A program made the position numbers and the translations under genes. The notes below the pieces were generated by a model. It was given only the letters and a program-made list of their open reading frames with translations, made no database searches and was not told where the DNA came from. Shown in pieces: positions 26,611-35,361 of a stretch of 64,000 bases of DNA. Origin of the DNA: an uncultured Paludibaculum sp. (GTDB lineage: Bacteria; Acidobacteriota; Terriglobia; Bryobacterales; Bryobacteraceae); contig NZ_OY762269.1 of assembly GCF_963665245.1 (NCBI RefSeq), forward strand, positions 744,001-808,000, read 5' to 3'. Position 1 is the stretch's first letter. Each line of letters begins with the position of its first letter.

Positions 26611-27951
26611 CTATTTCACCCGCCGCATCGCTTTCGTGACGGCTTCCTGGATCCGCGGCTCCACCTCTTCCGTGAATGGCCCCGGTTGCCCGTAGTAGAT
26701 CATGCTGTCCACGGCCTCATATCCGCCTTCCCTCAGCACCCGCGCGCTTGGAATATAGCAGGCAACTTCGTTCGAATAGCCTGCCACCATCAGACGTTCA
26801 TTGGGGAACGTGCGTTGTACCCATAGCGAATAGTCGATCACCACTTCGCCGGCCAGCGCCACCAGGGTGAATCCCTGGTCGAAGCGGATAACCTGTACCG
26901 GGTACTGCAACTTTCGCGTCTCCCGCCCGTCCTTGTAGAGGGCTAACATCGCGGCCGCCCGCCTCGCCTTGAAGACGTTCTTGTCCTGCAGTTCGCTGGT
27001 GTACTGGTCGCTTGTGTGCGGCGCGAAAGGCAGCTCCGTCGTCTGATAGGCAGTCTTGATTCGACCGCTGACTGGCTTCATTGAAGTTCTCACGACCCTT
27101 GCCACCTCAGTCCCCAGCGTGGCTCCGTGCTGTTCCGCCAACGCCATCGTCGACCGCGGATTCGGGTTCTGATCGCCCGCGCAAAGCTGCATGAACAGGG
27201 CTACCGCACCCGGAAACTCCTTCTCCACGGCGGTTTGAGCAAACCCCGCATAGTCGCCCGTGATCTGGTAGAACTCCGCCGTCAGCGTCGTGTTGTGACA
27301 CGCGTATCCAAACAACACCGCGCGCACCTTGCCGTCCGCTGCCAGCACCCTCAAGACGGGCACCTTGTGATCGACCGGACCCGCCGGGTTTACCCCGATC
27401 ACCACGCCCTTTTCCGTCGTCTGGCGCCGGTTGGCGGCGAAGCCTGCCTCGCCGTAGTCGAATGCCAACGTCGCAGGCTGCAGATCCCCGAGGGCCGCGC
27501 CGATCACGGTCACCAGTTTTTCGGTCAGGCTGCTGGCGTACCCCTCAATCACGAGCCTCTGCGCCTCCACCTGCGGTCCCATGATCGACAGGTTGTTCCG
27601 GATCACCGGTCCGGTGTGCGTGTGCGAGGAATTGAACACAATCTGGCTGCGCTCCAGCTTGTGTTGCTCAATCACTCTGGCCGACACCACATCGGTGATC
27701 GCCCGCGTCAGACCAATCAGGTCCGTCGTCACAATCACCGCGGTTGTACCCTTCGCATCCCGTAGCGCCAAGGCCTTCGCCCAGATGGGGGAAGCGCCTT
27801 CGCTCGGCTTCGTCCGTGCCGCGTAGCCCGCCATCCAAATGGGCCCGCTCGGCGTGATCTCGATCTTCGCTGCACCTGCCTGCATGGTTGGCGCCCCAAA
27901 GAGGTGCGGCAAAGTACTGAATAGGGCGATCAGAAAGAGCTTAGGTTTCAT
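26611..27951 (-). CDS. Neutral/alkaline ceramidase N-terminal domain protein, secreted
   Basis: This 446-residue protein has a Sec signal peptide (MKPKLFLIALFSTLPHLFGA). The metal-site wording of neutral ceramidases is present: AAKIEITPSGPIWMAGYAAR at the start, VIVTTDLIGLTR and then FNSSHTHTGPVIRNN, which carries the zinc histidines. GYACHNTTLT follows, and QLCAGDQNPNPR comes later. It covers the N-terminal catalytic domain but is shorter than full ceramidases of about 670 residues, as is common in Acidobacteria and Planctomycetes. The likely role is amide hydrolysis of a lipid or related substrate in the periplasm. It is divergent from receptor 3, 59 bases away, so the two may share regulation. 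Confidence 0.88.
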   Translation of the reverse strand: MKPKLFLIALFSTLPHLFGAPTMQAGAAKIEITPSGPIWMAGYAARTKPSEGASPIWAKALALRDAKGTTAVIVTTDLIGLTRAITDVVSARVIEQHKLERSQIVFNSSHTHTGPVIRNNLSIMGPQVEAQRLVIEGYASSLTEKLVTVIGAALGDLQPATLAFDYGEAGFAANRRQTTEKGVVIGVNPAGPVDHKVPVLRVLAADGKVRAVLFGYACHNTTLTAEFYQITGDYAGFAQTAVEKEFPGAVALFMQLCAGDQNPNPRSTMALAEQHGATLGTEVARVVRTSMKPVSGRIKTAYQTTELPFAPHTSDQYTSELQDKNVFKARRAAAMLALYKDGRETRKLQYPVQVIRFDQGFTLVALAGEVVIDYSLWVQRTFPNERLMVAGYSNEVACYIPSARVLREGGYEAVDSMIYYGQPGPFTEEVEPRIQEAVTKAMRRVK

Positions 27952-28010
27952 ATCAATGTAATGTTAGAATCCCTCTGTTCAAGGCCGAGTCGTCAGTTCC
28001 GGAGTTGGTC

Positions 28011-31000
28011 ATGACACTGTGCCGTTCCCTGTTGACGGTAGTCCTTCTGCCGCTCGCCGTCTACCCCCAAGCGCAGAGTAATGCTGGCAGCCTCAAGGGC
28101 TCTGTGCTCGATCAGTCCGGCAGCGGCATTTCGAAAGCCAAGCTTACCATCAGCGAGCCGGATCGGGGCATCTCCAGAACCGCCGACTCCACGAACGACG
28201 GCTCCTATTTCTTCGCTCTCGTCCCGCCAGGGCGCTACCAGTTGCGCGTCGAGGCTTCCGGTTTCACCACGAAAGTGCTCGAGGGCGTCGATGTCCGTGT
28301 CGGAGACACGCTGTCGCTACTCATTCAAATGGTGGTCGGTGGTGTGCAGCAGCAGATCGAGGTCCAGGCCGACGTGCCCGTGGTGGAGGGCGAGCGCGTC
28401 CAACAGGCCAACACGATCGAACTCGCCCGCATCCGCAATCTGCCCATCAACCGCCGCAACTACCTCGACTTCGCGCTACTCTCGCCCGCCACCTCAGATA
28501 CCTCCACCATGGTTGACGGCACCGATTACCGCGTCGCGCAAACTCCTCAATCCGGCATCAGTTTCGGCGGTGGCAACGGGCGCGGCAACGGCTTCTTCAT
28601 CGATGGAGTCGAGAACTACATCAACTCGGGAGGCGTCCGTCCATCGGTCAGCCAGGAGGCCGTGCAGGAGTTTCAGATCAATCGCAACACCGCTTCCGCG
28701 GAGTTCGGTTGGGCCGCCGGCGGCACCGTCAACATCGTTACGCGCGGCGGCAGCAACGAACTGCACGGCAATGTGTTCGGCTTCCTCCGCCACCGCTCCA
28801 TCCAGGCGCGCAACTTCTTCGACCCCCAGAAGTCGGGCTTCACTCGCGTTCAGGCAGGAGCAACCCTCGGCGGAGCTCTTCGCAAGGACCACACTTTCTA
28901 CTTCCTCTCCTACGAACGGCTAGACCGCCAGGAGACGGCCTTCGTCCCCATCCTGCAGGACCGCTCCGCTTTCAACGCCCCCACCGGTCCCCAGCAGAAT
29001 CTACTGGCTGCGCTCAATGCCTCCGGTAGTCCCACCCTCATCGGACTCAGCCGCGCGCTTTCGGCCGCGCTCACCCCGTCGACCAACGCCTACGTCACTC
29101 GCCTCTTTCAGAACAACAGCGGCACCTTCCCTTTCAGTGAAGGCGACAACACCGTCTCCGCGCGGCTCGATCACCGCTTCTCAGATCGCCACAGCTTCTA
29201 CCTGCGCGGCAACCTCTCTACTCTGCGCAACCAGAACGACCAGTTCGGTGCCCTGGTCGCCTACAACCGGGGCCGCAACTTTGAACTCTGGGATGGCACG
29301 ACCATGCTCAGCGACATCTTCGTCCTCAACAACAATTGGGTGGTCGAGACCCGCGCCATGTTCAACTTCAGCACCGTCTTCGTCACCCCCACCGACGGCA
29401 CCGGTCCTGAGCAGAACGTCACAGGCTTCGGCTACTTCGGCCGTGAGATCTTCCTCCCTTCGCGCACCTACGAGCGTCACTACCAGATCATTCAGAACTG
29501 GAACCGCCATTCCGGCAGCCACGACCTCAAGTTCGGCGTCGATATCAATCCCGTGCGCGACACCGCAGACACCGAGACGTTCTTCAGCGGCCGCTTCAGC
29601 TTTGGGGAAGCCATCCCGCTTTCCAACGTGATCGCCGGCGCCGCCGGCAGCACGGCGGTTGTCCAGCAGATCTCTCAGTTTCTCCAGGCCGCCGGCCAGG
29701 GCAGCCTTGTCCCGGTCCTCGGCCAACCTGTGAGTGCGCTGCAATCCATGGCGCTCGGCCTGCCCACCTTCTATCAACAGGGCTTCGGCAATCCCAACTG
29801 GATCGGCTGGTCCAAGCGCTACGGCTTCTACGTGCAGGACAGTTGGCGCATTCGCCCCAACTTGACCCTCAGCGCAGGGCTTCGCTACGACCTTGAGGTG
29901 AACGAAAAGGTGCTCGGCACCGACAGGAACAACTTCGCCCCGCGTGTCGGCTTTGCCTGGAGCCCCGCTGGAAGCCGCGACTTCGTGATCCGTGGAGGAT
30001 ACGGCATCTACTACACGCCCACCAACCTTCAGGTCGCGAACGTGGCCGATGCTCTCTCGGGCCGCTCCATCAATCAGGTGTTCGTACCCATCACCGGCAT
30101 TCCGCAGATCGTCAATCCCCAGACGGGCCGCCCCACCACGTCGGCGGATATCTACCAGAGCATGCTCAGACAGGGCATCCTCGGGACACGCACCATCACT
30201 CCGGCCGACCTTCTGCCTCTGGGCATTCGTGTCGGCCCCGGTCTGCCTCTGCGCGTCGAGTTCGGCAGTGACGCCCTCCGGCAGGGCTACGCTCAGCAGG
30301 GCAGTTTCGAGCTAGAACGCGCGCTGGGTGGCTGGGCCGTCTCCGCCGGCTACATCTTCAACCACGCGATCAAGATCGCCCGCACTTCGGGCCGCAACCT
30401 CTACTACACGGGAGCCACGAACCCCAACGGTACCCCCGTCTATGGCCGCATCGATCCGACGCTTCTGCAAAAGAACATCTTCACCTACGACGGCAACTCC
30501 AACTACCATGCCGGAGTTCTTCAGTTGCAGCGCCGCATGCTGCAGAACTTCACTCTCGCTGCCCACTACACCTGGTCGAAGGCCATCGACGACTTCACGG
30601 ACTTCAATTCCGACTTCTCTCCGATGGACCAGCTCTGCAAACGTTGCGAACGCGCGCTATCCCCCTTCCACCACTCTCATCGCGTAGTCATCAATGCCGT
30701 CTACCAGTCCCCGGCACACAATTACCTTCTCGCTGGCTGGAGCCTCGCGCCCATCTTCCAGGCCAACTCCGGCCGGCCGTTCAATCTGCTGGCTGGGGTC
30801 GACGTGAATGGTGACAACTACACCACCAACGACAGGCCGTTCCCTGCCGGCCGTGACATTGGCCGCGGCCCGTCCTATGTTTCGTTCGATCTGCGTCTGT
30901 CCCGGCGTTTCCGCCTGGGCCAAGCGGAGCACCGCACTCTGGAGTTCCTGGCCGAGGGCTTCAACCTGGCCAATCACACGAACTTCAGGACGGTGAACAA

Positions 31001-31139
31001 CACCGTCGGCGCCGTGCCTCTCAGTGCAGTGCCGCGACCAATCGCTGGAATCAAAGGCGCCGCGCCGACAACGCCGCTGGCCTTCACCTCAGCCTTTGAT
31101 CCAAGGCAGTTCCAGTTTGGGTTGAAGTTGAGTTTCTGA
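28011..31139 (+). CDS. Oar-like TonB-dependent receptor 3
   Basis: This 1042-residue receptor uses the ATG at 28011, because GGAG sits six bases before it. An upstream TTG at 28005 would overlap that site. It has a signal peptide (MTLCRSLLTVVLLPLAVYPQ), a carboxypeptidase-regulatory domain (AGSLKGSVLDQSGSGISKAK; FFALVPPGRYQLRVEASGF), a plug (IRNLPINRRNYLDFALLSPA; FGGGNGRGNGFFIDGVENYI; VNIVTRGGSNELHGNVFGFL) and a barrel ending in QFQFGLKLSF. The plug differs from receptors 1 and 2 (NRRNYLDF type, FIDGVENY). It belongs to the subgroup common in Acidobacteria with large copy numbers. It is divergent from the ceramidase, hinting at a shared substrate. Confidence 0.92.
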   Translation: MTLCRSLLTVVLLPLAVYPQAQSNAGSLKGSVLDQSGSGISKAKLTISEPDRGISRTADSTNDGSYFFALVPPGRYQLRVEASGFTTKVLEGVDVRVGDTLSLLIQMVVGGVQQQIEVQADVPVVEGERVQQANTIELARIRNLPINRRNYLDFALLSPATSDTSTMVDGTDYRVAQTPQSGISFGGGNGRGNGFFIDGVENYINSGGVRPSVSQEAVQEFQINRNTASAEFGWAAGGTVNIVTRGGSNELHGNVFGFLRHRSIQARNFFDPQKSGFTRVQAGATLGGALRKDHTFYFLSYERLDRQETAFVPILQDRSAFNAPTGPQQNLLAALNASGSPTLIGLSRALSAALTPSTNAYVTRLFQNNSGTFPFSEGDNTVSARLDHRFSDRHSFYLRGNLSTLRNQNDQFGALVAYNRGRNFELWDGTTMLSDIFVLNNNWVVETRAMFNFSTVFVTPTDGTGPEQNVTGFGYFGREIFLPSRTYERHYQIIQNWNRHSGSHDLKFGVDINPVRDTADTETFFSGRFSFGEAIPLSNVIAGAAGSTAVVQQISQFLQAAGQGSLVPVLGQPVSALQSMALGLPTFYQQGFGNPNWIGWSKRYGFYVQDSWRIRPNLTLSAGLRYDLEVNEKVLGTDRNNFAPRVGFAWSPAGSRDFVIRGGYGIYYTPTNLQVANVADALSGRSINQVFVPITGIPQIVNPQTGRPTTSADIYQSMLRQGILGTRTITPADLLPLGIRVGPGLPLRVEFGSDALRQGYAQQGSFELERALGGWAVSAGYIFNHAIKIARTSGRNLYYTGATNPNGTPVYGRIDPTLLQKNIFTYDGNSNYHAGVLQLQRRMLQNFTLAAHYTWSKAIDDFTDFNSDFSPMDQLCKRCERALSPFHHSHRVVINAVYQSPAHNYLLAGWSLAPIFQANSGRPFNLLAGVDVNGDNYTTNDRPFPAGRDIGRGPSYVSFDLRLSRRFRLGQAEHRTLEFLAEGFNLANHTNFRTVNNTVGAVPLSAVPRPIAGIKGAAPTTPLAFTSAFDPRQFQFGLKLSF

Positions 31140-31157
31140 CAGTCTGTTAGCGACGGC

Positions 31158-31775
31158 CTACGCCCAAACCGTCTCCACAGCCCCGCCGATTGTGCTTTTC
31201 TCTGCAGCTTCGGCCGAGTCCCAGTAGTACATCGCGTCAAGCTTCGCCAGATAGTAGAAAGGAAGGCTCCCGAAACTCGGTGTCTCCGGATTGGGTTGGT
31301 ACACCACCACGGCCAACCCCACTACCGTTGCGCCCTTCGATTCGATCAGCGCCTTCAGTTCGGTCAACTTGCGCCCGCTGCGCAGAACACCGTCGACCAG
31401 CAGCACCTTGTCTCCGGGCGCCGGCTCCAGGAAGGGGCGAAAGCGCATGGGTCCACCCTCTTCGGTCCGCTCCGCCCAGTACACTTGCTTCGCCCGCAGC
31501 GCTTCGCATACGCCGTAGGCCACCGGCAGCCCGGCCGTTGCAGGCGCCACCACCGACAGTTCGCCGATCATTGCCCGAATGTCGGTATGCGCGCGTAGCT
31601 TGCGGCTCAGGGCGACGCTCAGCATCTTCGCCACGTCGTAGTGGCGCATCGCCAGCGCCACCTGCAGATATCGGTCGGAATGAAGTCCGTTAGGATACTG
31701 GAAATGGCCCGAACGTAGGGCACCTGTCTCTCGCAACACGGCGACGACTTCATCTTCAGTAGGAATCAGTTGCAT
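31158..31775 (-). CDS. Orotate phosphoribosyltransferase-like protein
   Basis: This encodes 205 residues from MQLIPTEDEVVAVLRETGAL (ATG at 31773-31775). The opening LRSGHFQYPNGLHSDRYLQV resembles the orotate-binding start of PyrE-like proteins. The PRPP loop is KVLLVDGVLRSGRKLTELK, where most members have VVDDV-TTGxS, so one acidic residue of the usual DD pair is replaced by Gly. MIGELSVVAPATAGLPVAYG and AKQVYWAERTEEG also match. It would transfer a phosphoribosyl group to a base in pyrimidine or salvage metabolism. The altered loop leaves the exact substrate open. It is convergent with receptor 3, 18 bases apart. Confidence 0.75.
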   Translation of the reverse strand: MQLIPTEDEVVAVLRETGALRSGHFQYPNGLHSDRYLQVALAMRHYDVAKMLSVALSRKLRAHTDIRAMIGELSVVAPATAGLPVAYGVCEALRAKQVYWAERTEEGGPMRFRPFLEPAPGDKVLLVDGVLRSGRKLTELKALIESKGATVVGLAVVVYQPNPETPSFGSLPFYYLAKLDAMYYWDSAEAAEKSTIGGAVETVWA

Positions 31776-32017
31776 AGCTTTCTCGAAGCTCCTTAAACCC
31801 CGGCGGACTGGCCGCAAACCGGCGCGAAGGCCGCCACCGCCCCTATTGTGGCACTGCCCGCTTCCGGCCGGGTAGCTCTGGTCCTAAGTTGGCCGGGCCG
31901 CCACGTTAAGATTGAGTCCACCTCCCGGAATGCGCCGCGCTCAAGCCCAGCCGGAACAATCGCTCGACCGGTCCGGGAGCGGCTTCACTTCAACATGGAC
32001 ACGAACCGCCGCGCCCG

Positions 32018-32515
32018 CTACGGCCGTATCTCCACCACAGCACCGTCAGGAACCATTCGCCAAATCTCCTCGATCTCTTCGTCGGTCACAGCGATGCAGC
32101 CCCAGGTCCAGTCACTCTTCACATGATCCTTGCCGACCGAACCCTGCCCGTTCGGAAGGCCGTGAATCAAAATGGCGCTCCCGGGCTTGACGCCGAGCCG
32201 CTGCGCGCGCGCACGGTCGGCCGCGCTCGGGTAGGAGATGTGCAGTGCCCTGTGAAACTGGCTTTTGGCGTAGCGGCCGTCGATTCGGTACAAGCCTTCC
32301 GGAGTGCGCATGTCGCCCTCCTGGACCTTCGGCCCCACCGGTTGCTGGCCCAATGCCACCCGATAGGTTTTGAGCACCTTGCCACTCTTAAGGAGCAGCA
32401 TCTCGCGGCGGGCTTTGTTGATCAGGACGCGGTCGGCCTGTTCCCCCGCGCGCAGGCGGAAAGGCAGAGCCAACAGGCCACTGAACCAGCATTGGATCGC
32501 AACCCGGCGTGTCAT
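32018..32515 (-). CDS. L,D-transpeptidase (YkuD/YafK type), exported
   Basis: This encodes 165 residues from MTRRVAIQCWFSGLLALPFR, a signal-like N-terminus. The YkuD domain carries DRVLINKARREMLLLKSGKV, EGDMRTPEGLYRID, the catalytic His segment SAILIHGLPNGQG and the catalytic Cys segment SDWTWGCIAVTDEEIEEIW. Enzymes of this type form 3-3 cross-links in peptidoglycan, attach lipoproteins to it or cut such links. It acts in the periplasm. The gene is monocistronic and is divergent from the GNAT gene, 103 bases away. An upstream start at 32614 would add 33 residues with no conserved features. Confidence 0.88.
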   Translation of the reverse strand: MTRRVAIQCWFSGLLALPFRLRAGEQADRVLINKARREMLLLKSGKVLKTYRVALGQQPVGPKVQEGDMRTPEGLYRIDGRYAKSQFHRALHISYPSAADRARAQRLGVKPGSAILIHGLPNGQGSVGKDHVKSDWTWGCIAVTDEEIEEIWRMVPDGAVVEIRP

Positions 32516-32618
32516 CGAACTCCATTTTAGGAGCTGACGACCTTCCGTGCACGGATTCGAACGGCTATTCTCCGACCTTGAGCTCCACCCCCATGGAAGG
32601 TAGACTGAGGTCATTAGT

Positions 32619-33164
32619 GTGACGACCCCGGGTTATTCGATCCGCCCTGCACAACCTGAACACATACCGTCTCTTTCCGCGATCGAACTCGCGGCGGCCC
32701 GAATGCTCTCAGGACACGCACCAGAATCCGTGTTGGCGGAGACGACTGATCACGATACCTTCGCCGACGCCGTTCGCGAGGGGCGTCTCTGGGTGGCTTT
32801 GTCCGGTAACAGACCGGTGGGCTTCGCCTTGGTGAAGATGATTGGTTCCGGCTTGCCCCATCTGGAAGAGATTGACGTCGACCCTCCTCACGGCCGTCGC
32901 GGCCTGGGCACGGCGCTGGTTCGCACGGTTTGCGATTGGGCGGCTGCCTCCGGATCCGCGACGCTCACCCTGACGACATTTCGCGCCGTACCCTGGAATC
33001 TGCCGTTCTACGCGCGGCTCGGCTTTGTGGAAGTCCCATTTAGTACGTTGAGCCCCGAGTTGGCGGCTATCGTAGCGGAGGAAGCTCATCGCGGCCTCGA
33101 TCCCGCTACGCGAGCCGTTATGGCGTATCAGTGCGGACAGCCCCTGCCCGTGTCCACGCGCTAA
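32619..33164 (+). CDS. GNAT family N-acetyltransferase
   Basis: This encodes 181 residues from a GTG at 32619. GNAT features are YSIRPAQPEHIPSLSAIELA at the start, the acetyl-CoA loop DVDPPHGRRGLGTALVRTVC (the R/Q-x-x-G-x-G/A element), and NLPFYARLGFVEVPF near the C-terminus. It would transfer an acetyl group to an amine on a small molecule or peptide. The target is unknown. It is divergent from the transpeptidase and 169 bases from the TetR gene, with no shared operon. Confidence 0.85.
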   Translation: MTTPGYSIRPAQPEHIPSLSAIELAAARMLSGHAPESVLAETTDHDTFADAVREGRLWVALSGNRPVGFALVKMIGSGLPHLEEIDVDPPHGRRGLGTALVRTVCDWAAASGSATLTLTTFRAVPWNLPFYARLGFVEVPFSTLSPELAAIVAEEAHRGLDPATRAVMAYQCGQPLPVSTR

Positions 33165-33291
33165 AGCTTCGCTAGCGACAATTTGTATTTATAATCAGTA
33201 GTTTACGGAGAATCACTTTCCAGCCACTCCGGCGCCGAGTCCTGGCGGAGTGTTCGCCTGCACAATTTACAGGTCCTCTCGATAAATCCAC

Positions 33292-33320
33292 TTGACGCTT
33301 GTTTCAAACGATCGTATGAT
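33292..33320 (+). promoter_or_regulatory. Sigma-70 promoter of the tetR/efflux operon
   Basis: TTGACG (33292-33297) and TATGAT (33315-33320) are 17 bases apart, near-consensus. The predicted start is about 33327, only some six bases before the ATG at 33333, so the first gene is probably translated from a nearly leaderless mRNA. No ribosome site is present. Confidence 0.75.
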
Positions 33321-33352
33321 TCAATCAATCGTATGAATCAAGCGATTGAAAC
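33301..33352. promoter_or_regulatory. Palindromic operator over the tetR start
   Basis: Two nested inverted repeats lie here: GTTTCAA (33301-33307) with TTGAAAC (33346-33352), and TGATTCA (33317-33323) with TGAATCA (33334-33340). They cover the spacer, the -10 box and the first codons of tetR. TetR dimers bind such dyads, and the position would block RNA polymerase, so negative autoregulation is the natural reading. Confidence 0.6.
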
Positions 33353-34022
33353 GGTCGACCAAGTCCCCCGAGCCCAGGACACCAAGGAACGCATCCTGGA
33401 CGCCGCTGAACGGTTGTTTGCTGACAACGGCTTCGCCGCCACCTCCCTGCGCCAGATTACGGCGGAGGCCCAGGTGAATCTGGCCGCGGTCAACTATCAC
33501 TTCCAGAACAAGGAAACTCTCATTCGGGCGGTCCTTCATCGGCGCATCGGGCCCATCAACAAACGCCGCTTCGATCTGCTCGACGCTTTGGAGTTCGCCG
33601 CTGGGGATTCCGGCCCCCTTGTCCTGGAGGAAGTCCTTCGGGCCTTCCTACTCCCTGTCATGGAGGCGAGGACCTCGTGTCCGGAAATGCGCCATTGGCC
33701 GCGGCTGCTGGGCCGGCTCTACACCGAGCTGCACGGCTCCTTGATGGAGATGTTCCAGAAGGAAATGGCGCCCGCCGGTCAACGTTTCACGGCCGCCATC
33801 CAGCGCGCCGAGCCCGGCTTGACGCCCGAGGCTCTGGCTTGGGGCCTGCACTTCGGCATCGGAGCGCTGGCTCACTTCCTGGCGGCCGGCGAACTCTTGA
33901 GGTTCATCTCGCGCGGTACCGTAGACCCCGACGACCACCTGGAAGCCCTGGGGTTTCTGGTGACCTACATGACGGGTGGTCTGCGTGCTCTGCGCAGCCA
34001 GAATAAGGAGACGGCGCAATGA
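33333..34022 (+). CDS. TetR family regulator of the efflux operon
   Basis: This encodes 229 residues. The N-terminal helix-turn-helix is typical: TKERILDAAERLFADNGFAA then TSLRQITAEAQVNLAAVNYH and FQNKETLIRAVL. The C-terminal ligand domain (residues about 80-225) resembles the CerR/YbiH group that controls ybhGFSR-type exporters. The start codon overlaps the operator, and the stop overlaps the next start by 4 bases (ATGA). It most likely represses the whole seven-gene operon and is released by an exported compound. Confidence 0.9.
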   Translation: MNQAIETVDQVPRAQDTKERILDAAERLFADNGFAATSLRQITAEAQVNLAAVNYHFQNKETLIRAVLHRRIGPINKRRFDLLDALEFAAGDSGPLVLEEVLRAFLLPVMEARTSCPEMRHWPRLLGRLYTELHGSLMEMFQKEMAPAGQRFTAAIQRAEPGLTPEALAWGLHFGIGALAHFLAAGELLRFISRGTVDPDDHLEALGFLVTYMTGGLRALRSQNKETAQ

Positions 34023-35347
34023 GCGCAGTGAGGATATCGGTGTTATTAGGGCTGGCGGCGATCAGCGCCGCCGGACAGGAGAAGAAGTCGCTGCCGCTGA
34101 GTCTGGCCAAAGCCGTCGAGATTGCCACTGCGCCCGACGGGGCCACCCGCGTTCGCCTGGCGGCGGAGCAGATCAAGGCGGCCGATGCACGGCGGGCGCG
34201 GGCGCTGAACATGTTGATGCCCACGGTGGACGGCAGTTACACCTTTCGTAGCTTCACAAACAACCTGTCGGCCATGGGCATCAGCTTCGGCACCATCCCG
34301 GGCATCAGCATCCCCATGCTGGTGGGCCCCATCGAGACCAACGATGCGCGCCTTACCGCCACGCAGAGCCTCTTCGATCTGCCATCCATCCGGCGCTATC
34401 AGGCCGCAAAGGCCCAGCTCTCGGCGACGCGAGCCGACAACGAAGCTCAGGTGAACCAGACCAAGGGCTCCGTCGCCAAGGCCTATTTGAATGCTCTCCG
34501 CGCCGACGCTGCCTGGAACACGGCCAAGGCCAACGTGGCCCTCGCGGAACGGCTGGTGAAGCAGGCCCAATCGCAGAAGGCCGCGGGCACTGGCACCGGC
34601 ATCGACGTCACCCGCACCGAAGTTTCGCTGGCCAGTGAGCGGCAGCGGCTCATTGTGGCGCAGGAAGACCGCGAGACGGCTCGCCTGAATCTGCTGCGGG
34701 CCATGGGCGTTGACATGGATGTTGAAGTCGAGCTCACTGATCCAATGACCTACGTGCCGGCCGAGGTCCCAGATGCGGCCAAGGCGGTGACGGCCGCGCG
34801 CGAACTGCGGCCTGAACTGAAGGCCCAGGCCGAACGGGAACGTTCCGCCAAACTCAGCTACGCCGCCGCCAAATACGAGCAACTGCCCAAAGTTGCCGCT
34901 TTCGGTGACTACGGTGTTCTGGGACGCACATCGGCGAGCTTGTTACCCACACGGTCTGCCGGTGTGTCGGTCAAGGTTCCCATCTTCGGAGCGAACCGAA
35001 AGGACCCCGAGAGAGCTGAGTCGGCCTCCTTGCTCCGGCAGGAGAGCATCAGGACGCGGGATACCGCCCAGCAGGTGGAGTTGGAGATTCGCGTGGCTGT
35101 CACCGCTCTGAAGTCGGCCGAGAGCCAGGTGGCGGTGGCCCTGGAAGCCCAGACACAGTCGGAAAAAGAGCTGGCGCAGGCCGAGCGCCGTTACGAGGCT
35201 GGGGTCGCCATTGGCGTCGAAGTCACCGACGCCCAGGCCCGCGTGGCGCGGGCGCGGGAAAACAACGTGGCGGCTGTGTTCAAGCAGAAGTCCGCGCGCA
35301 TCGATCTGGGCGTGGCGGTGGGCAACATCGATCTGATGCTGCAGTAA
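34019..35347 (+). CDS. TolC family outer-membrane efflux protein
   Basis: This 442-residue protein has a signal peptide (MSAVRISVLLGLAAISAAGQ). It contains two long coiled-coil hairpins typical of TolC-type ducts, one around residues 125-215 (NQTKGSVAKAYLNALRADAA; AQSQKAAGTGTGIDVTRTEV) and one at 330-440 (QVELEIRVAVTALKSAESQV; ERRYEAGVAIGVEVTDAQAR). It would form the outer-membrane channel of the exporter encoded downstream. The 4-base overlap with tetR and the 14-base gap to the HlyD gene show that it belongs to the operon. Confidence 0.9.
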   Translation: MSAVRISVLLGLAAISAAGQEKKSLPLSLAKAVEIATAPDGATRVRLAAEQIKAADARRARALNMLMPTVDGSYTFRSFTNNLSAMGISFGTIPGISIPMLVGPIETNDARLTATQSLFDLPSIRRYQAAKAQLSATRADNEAQVNQTKGSVAKAYLNALRADAAWNTAKANVALAERLVKQAQSQKAAGTGTGIDVTRTEVSLASERQRLIVAQEDRETARLNLLRAMGVDMDVEVELTDPMTYVPAEVPDAAKAVTAARELRPELKAQAERERSAKLSYAAAKYEQLPKVAAFGDYGVLGRTSASLLPTRSAGVSVKVPIFGANRKDPERAESASLLRQESIRTRDTAQQVELEIRVAVTALKSAESQVAVALEAQTQSEKELAQAERRYEAGVAIGVEVTDAQARVARARENNVAAVFKQKSARIDLGVAVGNIDLMLQ

Positions 35348-35361
35348 GTGATCCGGGAGAA

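Noticed and set aside
27951..28010. Leaderless start for the ceramidase from TACATT just before its ATG
   Set aside because: The hexamer ends only three bases before the ATG, so the transcript would begin after the start codon. The match is probably chance.
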